Assembly (NCBI GenBank): GCA_005938025.2
Contig: VCCI02000002.1
Coordinates: 496,001 to 560,000, forward strand
Length of the DNA: 64,000 nucleotides
Direction: 5' to 3'
Source of the DNA: Inquilinus sp. KBS0705
GTDB taxonomy: Bacteria; Bacteroidota; Bacteroidia; Sphingobacteriales; Sphingobacteriaceae
In this document: one piece after another, positions 7,646 to 16,342 of the stretch
How positions within the stretch are numbered: the stretch's first letter is position 1
How the letters are laid out: each line of letters begins with the position of its first letter
Notes under the pieces: model-generated
The model's database searches: none
Told to the model about the DNA's origin: nothing
What the model saw: only the letters and a program-made list of their open reading frames with translations
Translations under genes and position numbers: made by a program

Positions 7646-8569
7646 ATGGCTAAAAACAGGACATCCATATACAGCGCGCTGGCGGCAAACCTGCTCATTG
7701 CAGCAACCAAGTTTATTGCTGGCATCTTCACCAATAGCTCCTCAATGGTATCCGAGGGTATACACTCCGTTGTAGATACCGTAAACCAAATATTGCTGCT
7801 GTATGGCCTAAAACGCAGCACAAAGCCGCCCGATAGCACAAGGCCATTTGGCTATGGTCGCGAGCTTTACTTTTGGTCGTTTATTGTATCTATATTGATA
7901 TTTGGCCTGGGTGGGGGGATATCAATCTATCAAGGGATCGCACACATTATTCATCCTGAGCCCGTTACCAACCCCATTTGGAATTACGTTGTACTGGCGC
8001 TATCTATGATATTTGAAGGGGCATCGCTAATGGTTGCGATAAAGGAATTCAATAAGGTTCGTAATGGTATGTCGTGGTGGGCGGCTATAGTAAAAAGTAA
8101 AGACCCATCCAGCTTTTTGGTGTTGTTTGAGGATGGTGCCGCGGTAATGGGGTTAAGCATTGTGTTTGTTTTTATGTTAATAGGGCATAATTACCACATG
8201 CCTTACTTAGATGGCGTAGCATCTACCCTTGTAGGTTTATTGCTGGTGTGCGTATCTACCATACTGGCAAGGGAAAGCCGGAGCCTGCTTATGGGCGAGG
8301 GTATTGCGCCCGAAACTCAAAACAAAATAAAGGCACTTGCTGAAGGTGATCAGCATATTATTAAAGTGGTCAACATCCTATCCACCTATCAATCGCCCGA
8401 AGATGTGATATTAATGCTGATAGTAGAATTTGACCCGGATATTGATACCGAGGAGATAACAGCATCAATAGAAAGGGTACGCCTGGCTATAAAAAGCGCA
8501 TTTCCATTAATAAAGCTGGTGTTTGTACAACCTCAAAGCTACTCGCATATGCCTAACGGGTTGGCATAA
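7646..8569 (+). CDS. cation diffusion facilitator family transporter
   Basis: A 307-residue member of the CDF family, which exports divalent metals (Zn, Fe, Mn, Co) in exchange for protons. SSSMVSEGIHSVVDTVNQ in helix 2 carries the His/Asp metal-site pattern, and LDGVASTLVGLLL in helix 5 carries the second Asp. The cytoplasmic C-terminal domain is short and acidic (FDPDIDTEEITASIERV). The ATG at 7646 gives a normal N-terminus. It is monocistronic and ends at a hairpin terminator. The metal is not predictable from these residues alone. Confidence 0.88.
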   Translation: MAKNRTSIYSALAANLLIAATKFIAGIFTNSSSMVSEGIHSVVDTVNQILLLYGLKRSTKPPDSTRPFGYGRELYFWSFIVSILIFGLGGGISIYQGIAHIIHPEPVTNPIWNYVVLALSMIFEGASLMVAIKEFNKVRNGMSWWAAIVKSKDPSSFLVLFEDGAAVMGLSIVFVFMLIGHNYHMPYLDGVASTLVGLLLVCVSTILARESRSLLMGEGIAPETQNKIKALAEGDQHIIKVVNILSTYQSPEDVILMLIVEFDPDIDTEEITASIERVRLAIKSAFPLIKLVFVQPQSYSHMPNGLA

Positions 8570-8573
8570 AAAA

Positions 8574-8601
8574 AAGCCTTAAACATTGCTGCTTAAGGCT
8601 T
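8574..8601. terminator. bidirectional rho-independent terminator
   Basis: AAGCCTTAA (8574-8582) pairs with TTAAGGCTT (8593-8601), flanked by A-runs and T/A-rich sequence. It sits between the convergent CDF transporter and DUF2911 genes and could serve both. Confidence 0.75.
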
Positions 8602-8626
8602 ATAAATATAATAGTAGGGGTATAAT

Positions 8627-9481
8627 TTAATTTTTTGCTTGCGATATAACGGCCTCATTCAGCCTGATATATTCATCATCGTTTGATGCTTTGGCTAATG
8701 CTATGCCTTGTTGGGCCGTGGCAATTGCGGTGCCTTTATCGCCCATTTTTAGCTGTATGCGGGCTTTCCACAGTTTATACCATGGCGCTTTTGGCTCAAT
8801 CTTTTCGGCTTCCAGGGCCCATGTTAATGCCTTGTTCAGGTCTTTATCGTTTTCGTAGTAATACTGTATAGCGTTAAAATAAGGTCTGCTTTTAACATCC
8901 GGACCTTGCATTAATTTTTCAATGTTGGCGGTTATCTGTGCATCATCATCTGTTTGAAGGTGAATTGGAACTGCTGTATGGTCCCATACCAAATACAGAT
9001 CGTTTGATTTTGTTGTTGTGTTGGCAAATGCAATGGTAAAGGTTTCTCTTTTCTCTTTAACATTCAATGGTTTAACTTTAACACGCAAAAGGTCATCAGC
9101 CTGTTTATAGCTATAGGCGCCCCATTGTTTTGCGGTTTTGTTTAAAATAATGGTCCATTCGTCCTTTTCGGGTATGCTGAATAACGCGTAGGTGCCTGCA
9201 GGTACACTTTTACCTTCTACCAATACATTCTCGCTAAAAGTAATGGTTGTGGCCGCATTTGCGCCGGTGCGCCAAACTTCGCCATAGAGGTTTATGCCGC
9301 CAAATATTTTACGGCCTTTAACATTTGGGCGAGAGTACGTTACGGTTATCTTTCCCAATCCAAAATCTTGTATGATGGTTTGCGTCGAACTGGCTTCAGG
9401 AATGCGGGGCTCCTGCGCATAGGTTTTTAAAGTTACACATGCCATTAGCATGGTAAACAAGTATAATAAAGGTTTTCTCAT
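8627..9481 (-). CDS. secreted DUF2911 protein with TPR-like C-terminus
   Basis: 284 residues with a signal peptide (1-22, cut after LKTYAQ). The DUF2911 domain (PF11138) spans about 30-165 and shows the family signature YSRPNVKGRKIFGG and, later, YGEVWRTGANAATTITF and VPAGTYALFSIP. The remainder, about 185-280, is helical and resembles TPR repeats (WYKLWKARIQLKMGDKGTA). The family is common in Bacteroidota, and its function is unknown. It is probably periplasmic. It is read alone. Confidence 0.87.
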   Translation of the reverse strand: MRKPLLYLFTMLMACVTLKTYAQEPRIPEASSTQTIIQDFGLGKITVTYSRPNVKGRKIFGGINLYGEVWRTGANAATTITFSENVLVEGKSVPAGTYALFSIPEKDEWTIILNKTAKQWGAYSYKQADDLLRVKVKPLNVKEKRETFTIAFANTTTKSNDLYLVWDHTAVPIHLQTDDDAQITANIEKLMQGPDVKSRPYFNAIQYYYENDKDLNKALTWALEAEKIEPKAPWYKLWKARIQLKMGDKGTAIATAQQGIALAKASNDDEYIRLNEAVISQAKN

Positions 9482-9573
9482 TAGTTTTTCTTTCCCACGA
9501 AGTTAATAATTGTAAAATGAATTTTCGGTGAAAAAGTATTTGAGAGGAGTTGCCAGATAACGATAAAAAATAA

Positions 9574-9603
9574 AAGCCCCCCAGACTTGCTCCGGGGGAC
9601 TTT
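9574..9603 (-). terminator. rho-independent terminator hairpin
   Basis: On the reverse strand the arms AGTCCCCC and GGGGGGCT enclose a short loop and are followed by TTTTATTTTTT. The T-tract orientation means it stops reverse-strand transcription, either of the sigma/anti-sigma operon or of a short RNA. Confidence 0.65.
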
Positions 9604-9660
9604 CAACCTAAACCTTATCACAATTAACCGGTAAGATTACCGGTCCGTATAGGTTAGTAC
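9574..9660 (-). ncRNA. candidate small RNA ending in a strong terminator
   Basis: In the 324-base gap between the DUF2911 and anti-sigma genes, the reverse strand carries the perfect hairpin ACCGGTAA-TC-TTACCGGT (9627-9644), about 23 bases of linker, then a GC-rich hairpin at 9574-9603 followed by a T-rich tail. A TATAGTATTTG stretch near 9660 loosely resembles a promoter. The terminator is about 200 bases beyond the anti-sigma stop, so it may end either that message or a separate short RNA. No known RNA family was recognised. Confidence 0.3.
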
Positions 9661-9805
9661 AAATACTATACCAATTGAGTACAATTTTTCATGCCACTTT
9701 TAAATAGCCCTATAATGGCATTTTGGTGAAGTTTTAAATCTAATACCTTAGATTCTTGTTCAGTTATATAAAAGTGTCCACTTTTTAAACCTAAAAACTA
9801 AACAC

Positions 9806-10300
9806 TTATCCTTGCTTTATTTCATTTTTGCGGCGCAAAATGTTGTCTAATATAAACAAGCCCATAACCACGCTAACAAACATAAATCCGTTTACCACCG
9901 GGCCTGTAAAAAACCCCTTAATGTGTGCAGGGCTCACTTCTTGTGGCAGTTTAATATTGCTACTGGTATTCCAGTTAACCAAGCTGAACGAGTAGACAAG
10001 CAACGCCGAGATTGTAATTACAAAAAAGGCTGCAATGCTCAATATAATGCGCTTATCAACCGCCGCCTTTAGGGGCTTTTTGGCATGTTCGGCACGTATG
10101 TTTTCCATTACCTTATAGGTAAACGCCATTGATGGTTCATCCAGTTCTATGGCAGCAAACTCATCGTTCAACTGCAACAGCTCACTGTATTTTGTGGTAT
10201 ACACACTGTCCTGCTCAATAAGGCGCGCTATGGCTGCATGCTCTTCTGTAGTACAAGTGCCATCTATATAGCTCCAAAGTTTTTCTTCTATGCTATTCAT
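9806..10300 (-). CDS. putative membrane anti-sigma factor
   Basis: A 164-residue protein whose start overlaps the stop of the ECF sigma gene by 4 bases, the usual sigma/anti-sigma arrangement. The N-terminal ~90 residues are cytoplasmic and helical (EEKLWSYIDGTCTTEEHAAI resembles the start of anti-sigma zinc-finger-like domains but lacks the Cys/His zinc ligands). Two membrane segments follow, at about 83-107 and 132-152. It would hold the sigma factor at the inner membrane until a signal arrives. The assignment rests on gene order and general form. Confidence 0.7.
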   Translation of the reverse strand: MNSIEEKLWSYIDGTCTTEEHAAIARLIEQDSVYTTKYSELLQLNDEFAAIELDEPSMAFTYKVMENIRAEHAKKPLKAAVDKRIILSIAAFFVITISALLVYSFSLVNWNTSSNIKLPQEVSPAHIKGFFTGPVVNGFMFVSVVMGLFILDNILRRKNEIKQG

Positions 10301-10878
10301 ATCAGTTCATTAACTTCATGTTTCAAATTGCGCTCCAGCCGTTCTTTTAAACGCTGGCGCGCTCTAAATAGTTTTACCTTAACGGTGTTGGCCTCAATCC
10401 CCATTGCCTGGGCAATTTCTTCTAAAGATTGTTCGCCTTTATAAAACATCGTTATAATAGTTGCATCATCGGGCAGTAACTGGGTTATAGCCTGGTTTAA
10501 ATAATACGACCGCGACTTATTCTCGACGTTGTTCTCATCAAAACTGCCGGGTTTTCCCTCTATCTGCAAATACGTTTCTTCATCATCTATAGAGGTAGTA
10601 TCTACCCGCTTTTTGCGTAAAAATGTCATAGCGGTAGTGTAAACTATGCTATAAAGCCAGGTGCTAAATTTAGATTGCTGTTGAAATGACGCTAAGGATC
10701 TATATGCTTTTATAAAGCAATCCTGCGAAATTTCTTCGGCATCTTCCCTGTTTTTCGCGAAACGCAAAGCAAGAGTAAAAACAAAACGCTGGTGCCGTTT
10801 AACCAAATCGGCGTATGCCGATTGGTTACCGCCAAGGGTTTGCTTTATTAAATCAATATCTGAAAGCTTGCTTTGCAT
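10297..10878 (-). CDS. ECF-type RNA polymerase sigma factor
   Basis: 193 residues. Region 2 (about 20-90) includes FAKNREDAEEISQDCFIKAYRSL and the -10-binding segment FSTWLYSIVYTTAMTFLRKKR. Region 4 (about 130-185) carries a helix-turn-helix around SLEEIAQAMGIEANTVKVKL. It directs RNA polymerase to a small regulon, probably of envelope or stress genes. It is co-transcribed with the membrane anti-sigma gene after it. The ATG at 10878 gives the normal N-terminus. Confidence 0.93.
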   Translation of the reverse strand: MQSKLSDIDLIKQTLGGNQSAYADLVKRHQRFVFTLALRFAKNREDAEEISQDCFIKAYRSLASFQQQSKFSTWLYSIVYTTAMTFLRKKRVDTTSIDDEETYLQIEGKPGSFDENNVENKSRSYYLNQAITQLLPDDATIITMFYKGEQSLEEIAQAMGIEANTVKVKLFRARQRLKERLERNLKHEVNELI

Positions 10879-11099
10879 ATTATAACCCCTGTGACTACAT
10901 AGCGCATGGTTAGGTTACACTTTTATTAAATATATACATTTAATCTATTATATATACCACAAGGCTCCCCCGTAATTAATATCTAAAATATTTTTAGGGA
11001 TGCCTGTAACCTCATTAAGAAACACGTGGTCATAGCATACAAATACACCGGGTTGGTGGCTTTGAAAAAATTATTATTAACTAATTAAACTATATTATC

Positions 11100-11453
11100 A
11101 TGGAAGGAGTTTTAGTTCCCATATTAATACCACTTGGATTTTTCGCAATGGTGTTTGGTATCTTTTACATAAGAAACCGGGAGAGAATGGCAATGATCGA
11201 AAGAGGGATGGACCCACGTGCTTATAAGGCACAACCAGCCCCTTATCAAAATTTAAAATGGGGTTTATTGCTTATAGGTGCCGGTATTGGCTTGTTCCTG
11301 GCATTTTTGCTTGACAGAACAGTGTTTGCAAACACCCGCGATGAAAACGAAGCCATCTATTTTGGCCTGATAGCCATATTTGGTGGCCTTGGACTGGTGC
11401 TTTCGTACCGCATAGAGAAAAAAGAGCTATACGATAACGAAAACAAGCAGTAA
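11100..11453 (+). CDS. DUF6249-type small membrane protein
   Basis: 117 residues with three hydrophobic segments (about 5-24, 53-74 and 88-106). The motif IRNRERMAMIERGMDP near residues 25-40 is characteristic of the DUF6249 group of Bacteroidota membrane proteins, often found beside ECF sigma/anti-sigma genes, as here (divergent neighbour). Function unknown; a part in the sigma regulon is possible. The 221-base gap upstream is AT-rich and presumably holds the divergent promoters. Confidence 0.75.
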   Translation: MEGVLVPILIPLGFFAMVFGIFYIRNRERMAMIERGMDPRAYKAQPAPYQNLKWGLLLIGAGIGLFLAFLLDRTVFANTRDENEAIYFGLIAIFGGLGLVLSYRIEKKELYDNENKQ

Positions 11454-11471
11454 TTGTAAATGCTATCTAAC

Positions 11472-11507
11472 AAAAAAGGGGCTCTGTGATCACAGGGTCC
11501 CTTTTTG
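11472..11507. terminator. bidirectional terminator
   Basis: AAAAAAGGGGCTCTGTG pairs, with one mismatch, with CACAGGGTCCCTTTTT, around an ATCA-type loop. It is between the convergent DUF6249 and DinB genes. Confidence 0.75.
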
Positions 11508-11508
11508 T

Positions 11509-12024
11509 TTAGGCTAAGTATCGATCTTTAATCAACTTTAAATGATACAATTCGTGGCCTGCCGTTATATAAACCAAGGCACTAACCTTAACCAGGTTGC
11601 CACTGGCAACACCGTGCCGGTTTAACTGCTCCTGGCTAAGGGAGCCGAAAAGATATAGTGTAGCTTCGCGCACGGCCCTAAATTCGGCAGCGAGGCTTTG
11701 TATGCTGCGGCTGTTAAAATCGGTACTGTTTACATACGTTTCCTGGTCAAAACCCGGCAATGAGATATCCTCCCGGGAGAATACAAACGCACGAAAGCTA
11801 AACACCCTTTCGGTATCTATCATGTGGCCAAGTACCTCTTTTAGTGTCCATTTACCTTCGGCGTAGGCGTGCATAGCTTGCTCCTCCGTCATGTTACTGA
11901 ACAGGTTATAGGTTTGCGTTTGGTTGGCTTCTAACAACTCCATTACATCGGCACCATCGGGTACGGCGGCTACATACCCGGCTGCATAAGGCGAGTAATC
12001 GTCAGGCTGAGGTCTGCTTATCAT
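11509..12024 (-). CDS. DinB family protein
   Basis: A 171-residue four-helix-bundle protein of the DinB/YfiT superfamily. The three metal-binding histidines are visible in the expected order: GHMIDTE (about 64-70) and the pair in AGHELYHLKLIKD near the C-terminus. Relatives include thiol-dependent metalloenzymes of uncertain role. Its start overlaps the end of the histidine kinase gene by 23 bases, so the two are co-transcribed. No further function can be given. Confidence 0.85.
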   Translation of the reverse strand: MISRPQPDDYSPYAAGYVAAVPDGADVMELLEANQTQTYNLFSNMTEEQAMHAYAEGKWTLKEVLGHMIDTERVFSFRAFVFSREDISLPGFDQETYVNSTDFNSRSIQSLAAEFRAVREATLYLFGSLSQEQLNRHGVASGNLVKVSALVYITAGHELYHLKLIKDRYLA

Positions 12025-13222
12025 ATCTTATTGTTTTTAATACTATCCTGAATGTTGTGCCCTTGCCTAGTTCAGATTCGCGCACAAAAATTTGGCCGTT
12101 GTGGTAGTTTTCTATCATCCTTTTGGTTAATGATAGCCCCAGCCCCCAGCCACGTTTGCGGGTGGTATAGCCCGGCTGAAATACCGTATCAAACTTTGAC
12201 CGTGGTATACCCTTGCCTGTATCGGTAACATCGATATATACCTGTTTTTTAAGCTTATTGCCGGTTATTTGCACGGTTATGCTACCGCTGGTATCAATAG
12301 CGTTAACCGCATTTTTAAGCAGGTTTTCTAATACCCAATCAAATAAAGGAATGTTTATACCTGCAATGAGGCCCTTGTTACCACTAAGCTCGAAGTGTAT
12401 CTTGTCGCTAACCCGTACTTTAAAGTAATCTACAAAGTCTTTAACCACCTCATATACAGAGTGATCTTCCAGCTGCGGTTTTGAGCCTATTTTTGAAAAG
12501 CGATCGGCTACTATTTCGAGCCGCTTTACATCGTTTTCCATTTCGGCCATTAGCGGGTCGTCCTCCGCATTAAACTTGTCTTTGATCAGCTCTATCCAGG
12601 CCATTAGCGATGATATAGGCGTACCCAGTTGGTGGGCAGTTTCCTTAGCCAAACCCACCCAAACCTGGTTTTGTTCCGATTTTCGGGACGAACTAAAGGC
12701 GGTGTAGGCTACCATTAAGAATATGGCGATGACCGATAACTGCACATAGGGGAATATCTTTAATTGGCTTAACAAGGCCGAATCCTTATAATAAACCAGC
12801 CAGGGCTCGTTTAGTATGGTTAGGCGGATAGGCTCGTGCTGCGATTGCATGTAGGCCAGTTCGTCTTTAAAGTAGTCGGGGTCGTACTGCTTTTTGGTGC
12901 GTTTAAGTTCGGTATCATCCAGCTTTATGAAGGTTTTGTTGGTATCTAACCCGCGGGTAAACTTAAAATCACCGTTGGCGCCGGTTACTATGGCTGGTAC
13001 AGATAAGCTATCCCTTACGGCAAATACGTAACTGAGTACATCATTGTCAAATGTACCGCCTATCTGCTTGATACTCAGTGCCCAAACCTGCGCCCGGGTG
13101 CGCTCGGACCGGGCTATGTTGTTAACCAGGTGGCGCGTATAAAACAACGACCCGCAGGCTATAACCACTGCAAATGCAAGCAGAGAGTATTTCCATCGGC
13201 GTTTTTGTTGGTAAGGGTTCAT
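12002..13222 (-). CDS. membrane sensor histidine kinase
   Basis: 406 residues. Membrane helices at about 12-30 and 155-175 flank an extracytoplasmic sensing region. The kinase core has the H-box ETAHQLGTPISSLMAW (phospho-accepting His near 196), the N-box NLLKNAVNAI, the G1 motif DTGKGIP and the G2 motif GWGLGLSL. QLGTP in place of HEIKNP marks the subgroup common in Bacteroidota. No response-regulator gene is adjacent. Copy 1 of a shared leader motif lies upstream, and the only orphan single-domain regulator in the window (38983-39357) has another copy, which makes it a candidate partner. Confidence 0.92.
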   Translation of the reverse strand: MNPYQQKRRWKYSLLAFAVVIACGSLFYTRHLVNNIARSERTRAQVWALSIKQIGGTFDNDVLSYVFAVRDSLSVPAIVTGANGDFKFTRGLDTNKTFIKLDDTELKRTKKQYDPDYFKDELAYMQSQHEPIRLTILNEPWLVYYKDSALLSQLKIFPYVQLSVIAIFLMVAYTAFSSSRKSEQNQVWVGLAKETAHQLGTPISSLMAWIELIKDKFNAEDDPLMAEMENDVKRLEIVADRFSKIGSKPQLEDHSVYEVVKDFVDYFKVRVSDKIHFELSGNKGLIAGINIPLFDWVLENLLKNAVNAIDTSGSITVQITGNKLKKQVYIDVTDTGKGIPRSKFDTVFQPGYTTRKRGWGLGLSLTKRMIENYHNGQIFVRESELGKGTTFRIVLKTIRYDKQTSA

Positions 13223-13350
13223 AAAGTATGGTCAAATAACGGAATTTTTTCCAACTCAGGAAATTCGATAGCCGGACATTAACAGTTATTTAACATTCCA
13301 CCATTAAGCTAAAAATATTCCACTTTTTTTCGTGTTACGCTGTGGGCTAT

Positions 13351-13420
13351 TCGTTTTTTTTCGTTTTAATTCGTTGGGGGATGTTTACTAATATAACAAA
13401 ATCCGGCATATAAAAAATAG
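13351..13420 (-). promoter_or_regulatory. shared leader motif, copy upstream of the histidine kinase
   Basis: In the 308-base gap between the TonB receptor and histidine kinase genes, the reverse strand reads CTATTTTTTATATGCC, then TATATTAG (13388-13395), then CCCAACGAATTAAAACGAAA. The first part matches the copy at 6310-6386 and the last part the copy at 39522-39562. The distance to the kinase start is about 165 bases, so it is probably promoter plus long leader. Confidence 0.5.
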
Positions 13421-13480
13421 GTAAACGAAGGTTTTTGCTTTTTTATATTTATTGGCAGGTCTCATCCTTCTCTTAAAAAA

Positions 13481-13510
13481 AGACGACCCCGTTAATTAAC
13501 GGGGTCGTCT
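13481..13510. terminator. perfect 30-bp terminator palindrome
   Basis: AGACGACCCCGTTAA followed directly by its exact reverse complement, with A-runs on the left and AAAAAAC on the right. It terminates the TonB receptor gene, whose stop is about 20 bases away. Confidence 0.85.
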
Positions 13511-13530
13511 AAAAAACATACTAATCAGTA

Positions 13531-15828
13531 TTATTTGTTGATGCCAAAAGGCAGATAAAAACCAAAGGTGATATTGCGGCCCATGTTGTAAACACCAAAA
13601 GTGGGGTCTTCCTGGCTGTAGCGGCCCGGCCTTAAACGGCTAAGCGCATCGTAATACTTTTTATTAGCCAGGTTGGTGCCCGATACATACAATTTAAGCG
13701 GTTGCGCCCCTAATTTTATAGTTGCGCCGATCCCCGCATTAATAAGCGTGTAAGCATCTGTTGGGGTTTCAAATGTAGCATCTATACGGGTTTGCTTAAA
13801 ATAGTTATCTATACCACCATAAATGTAAACATCGCTTAGGCCTTTAATTTTTGGCTCAAAACGTAAGGTGTTGTGCAAGGTGCCGGCAGGTATCAATGGC
13901 AATGGCCTGTTAAACGATTGGTTTTGCGCGTGAGTATAGCTAAACGTGTTTTCGAAGTGGATAAACGCTACTGGATGCAGCGTTAAATTACCCTCAAAGC
14001 CGTAAAGATTAGCGTTTACCTGGCCATAGCGGTAAGCATCGTAACTGGTGGGCAGGCCGGTATCGGGGTTAATTACGGTTACCTGCTCTTTATTGGTGTT
14101 TGATGCATAAATAAAGTCGTGGATATAGTTTTCGTAAACGCCTAAGCTGCCGGTAACAAAGCCCGATCCATACTCTAAGGTAGCATCGGCCTGGTAGCTT
14201 CTTTCGGGGTTGAGAGAGCCAAGCCCAATTTCGTAGCGGTTGGTACCCTCATGCACGCCGTTAGAGCCTAACTCGGCAGGGTTTGGCGCACGGAAGGCCG
14301 AACCCGCATTGCTCTTAAAGCTAAAGTTATCGTTAAATACATGCGTAAAGCCCAATGCGCCGCTTAGGTTGGCAAACTTGTTATCGAAACCGTCAAAAAT
14401 AACGGTGCCGTTATCCTGCTGCGCCTTGCCTTTGTTGCTAATATAATCTAATCTTGCGCCTGCGCTAAAAGTGTTCTTGTCCCAAGTTTTTTTGGCGTAG
14501 ATAAAGCCGCCTGTTGTAAACTCGTCATAAGCCGGCACAAGCAATTCTTTACCCAGGTTAATGCTATGCTCTAAACTGCTGCTTAAGCCTATTACAGGGC
14601 TCCAGCCGTTGCTTTGCGGCAGGTTATACTTAGCATCTATCGAAAAAGTGTTCAGATCAAAAAACAGCGATGGGTCCGGGCTGTTTTCCAGCTCGCGGCG
14701 CTGATTTTTTTGGTAACCCAGGTCGAGTTTTAATGAGCTGCTGCCAAATATGAAGTTGTTATTTAAAGCTAATTTATAGTGTCGGATATCTTGCCTTGGG
14801 TAATCTAAAGTACGGCTGGTTGATGTAGTGTACAATGGGTCGCCCGGCTCGGCATCGTAAAAGCCGATGTTGTTTTTAAAGTACGAGAAGTTTAAATGCG
14901 AAAAACCCCACGCTTTGTTTACCCCCAGCATACCACTGGCATTGGTTTGGTTAAAGCCGCTGTTAATATAATGGCCCAGTGGGGTGTTAAAAGCATAGGC
15001 ATTTTGATAAGTGCCGCGCCCGCGCCAAACAAAGCCGTTTTCGTTTCCGCTTAACATTAACGATGTATTGCTTAAGCCGCTGTTGGTAGAGTAGTTGGAT
15101 AATACCTCGCCCTGTATATTGCCCTCGGCCGGGGTAGGCGGGTCTATTACATTAATAACGCCACCCAATGCATCCGAGCCGTACATTAACGATGCCGCGC
15201 CGCGCAAAACCTCAACACGGGCCGCGCCGTACTGGTCCATTTCAATGCCGTGCTCATCGCCCCATTGCTGGCCCTGCTGTTTAACGCCATCATTTAAAGT
15301 AACCACGCGGTTATAGCTTAAACCACGTATAACAGGCTTAGATATAGCCTGGCTGGTAGTTATCTGGCTTACGCCCGGTACCTGCTTGGCCAGCGCATCA
15401 ATTAAATTGGTAGACGATGCCATCAGCTGGTCTTTTGATACTACCGATGCCGACGTGCTGTTGTACCTGCTGCCCGCTGTTATAGGCGTGCCGGTAATTA
15501 CTACCTCGTGTGCTTCTACAATGCTGCTTTGCAGTTCAAAAACAAGCGGTGTGTTTAACGAAAAATCGACGGTTTGGGTTAGTGTTTTATAGCTTAAGTA
15601 TTGTACCTGCACCACAAACTTACCCTTAGCCGGTATGGAGTGTATAACAAATTCGCCGTTAGCATTGGTCCCTACGGAAATATGCAAATCGGGAATGCTT
15701 ATTACCGCGCCGGGGAGCGTCTCCTTAGTTTTGGCATCAATAACTTTACCCTTAATATCTATAGCATCTGCAAATGCAGTAAACTGAACGAACAACAATA
15801 AAAAGCAACTAATTAGCTTTAGTTTCAT
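13531..15828 (-). CDS. TonB-dependent outer-membrane receptor, probably for a metal
   Basis: 765 residues: signal peptide (1-20), a carboxypeptidase-like beta domain (about 24-105), the plug domain (about 118-230) and a 22-strand barrel ending in aromatic/glycine-rich sequence. It imports a ligand across the outer membrane using TonB energy. The plug sequence GVKQQGQQWGDEHGIEMDQY resembles that of zinc receptors of the ZnuD kind, and the gene before it encodes a His-rich secreted protein. Both hint at zinc or another transition metal, but this is inference. It has its own strong terminator. Confidence 0.85.
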   Translation of the reverse strand: MKLKLISCFLLLFVQFTAFADAIDIKGKVIDAKTKETLPGAVISIPDLHISVGTNANGEFVIHSIPAKGKFVVQVQYLSYKTLTQTVDFSLNTPLVFELQSSIVEAHEVVITGTPITAGSRYNSTSASVVSKDQLMASSTNLIDALAKQVPGVSQITTSQAISKPVIRGLSYNRVVTLNDGVKQQGQQWGDEHGIEMDQYGAARVEVLRGAASLMYGSDALGGVINVIDPPTPAEGNIQGEVLSNYSTNSGLSNTSLMLSGNENGFVWRGRGTYQNAYAFNTPLGHYINSGFNQTNASGMLGVNKAWGFSHLNFSYFKNNIGFYDAEPGDPLYTTSTSRTLDYPRQDIRHYKLALNNNFIFGSSSLKLDLGYQKNQRRELENSPDPSLFFDLNTFSIDAKYNLPQSNGWSPVIGLSSSLEHSINLGKELLVPAYDEFTTGGFIYAKKTWDKNTFSAGARLDYISNKGKAQQDNGTVIFDGFDNKFANLSGALGFTHVFNDNFSFKSNAGSAFRAPNPAELGSNGVHEGTNRYEIGLGSLNPERSYQADATLEYGSGFVTGSLGVYENYIHDFIYASNTNKEQVTVINPDTGLPTSYDAYRYGQVNANLYGFEGNLTLHPVAFIHFENTFSYTHAQNQSFNRPLPLIPAGTLHNTLRFEPKIKGLSDVYIYGGIDNYFKQTRIDATFETPTDAYTLINAGIGATIKLGAQPLKLYVSGTNLANKKYYDALSRLRPGRYSQEDPTFGVYNMGRNITFGFYLPFGINK

Positions 15829-15892
15829 AATAATAAATAAATAAAAGATTCAAGAAAATGCCGGTTACCGGCGTTTGTTTGGATGGTAATTA

Positions 15893-16222
15893 TTATGAAA
15901 TTACAGGAGGAGCACGCCCGGACGCGAGTATAAGGGCTATGCTTTTAAAATCATACGTAACGGTAATATAGGTATGATTGATGCTGTTAGAAGTGTAATA
16001 AGTGTTATTGTGCGTAAGCTCCATATGGGTATGGTGCATGCTGTCGCAAAGGGGGCACTTTTCTGTTAGTACTTGTTTAGATGAATTGTTATCGTTTTGC
16101 AGGGCATGAAAATGAGCTTTCTTAACAATATTATGCTGGTGGGCATATACCATATACTGGCCTGTTACAAAACAAACCAGCAGGGCCCACGAGTAAATAA
16201 TATGATAAGTGCTTCTTTTCAT
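15893..16222 (-). CDS. small His/Cys-containing secreted or membrane-anchored protein
   Basis: 109 residues. A hydrophobic N-terminus (about 9-25) is followed by histidine-rich stretches HQHNIVKKAHFHA and CPLCDSMHHTHMELTH, a pattern suited to binding a metal. It is 64 bases upstream of the TonB receptor on the same strand and probably in its operon. I know of no named family; it may be a periplasmic metal-binding helper. A TACTTTTG promoter-like box lies upstream on the reverse strand. Confidence 0.72.
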   Translation of the reverse strand: MKRSTYHIIYSWALLVCFVTGQYMVYAHQHNIVKKAHFHALQNDNNSSKQVLTEKCPLCDSMHHTHMELTHNNTYYTSNSINHTYITVTYDFKSIALILASGRAPPVIS

Positions 16223-16330
16223 GTATTATTTGCAATACCATGCAAAAGTAGTTAATAATATGCTAACCCTGCCTTTAAAACGTAACAATGTTGTTAATTA
16301 TTGCTGGTTCTTGTGCTGTAAAAACTAATG

Positions 16331-16338
16331 TATATTTG
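16331..16338 (+). promoter_or_regulatory. -7 box of promoter overlapping the start region
   Basis: TATATTTG with a TTG 17 bases upstream. The ATG preferred for the next gene (16343) is only four bases further on, so the message may be leaderless; the earlier in-frame ATG at 16328 lies within the promoter and is unlikely to be used. Confidence 0.5.
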
Positions 16339-16342
16339 CCTT

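Noticed and set aside
9806..10300. Zinc-finger anti-sigma factor
   Set aside because: The start resembles that family but there are no Cys/His ligands; only the general anti-sigma role is kept.
16328..16342. Earlier ATG for the conserved hypothetical gene
   Set aside because: It lies within a TATATTTG promoter box, so would be upstream of the transcript's start.
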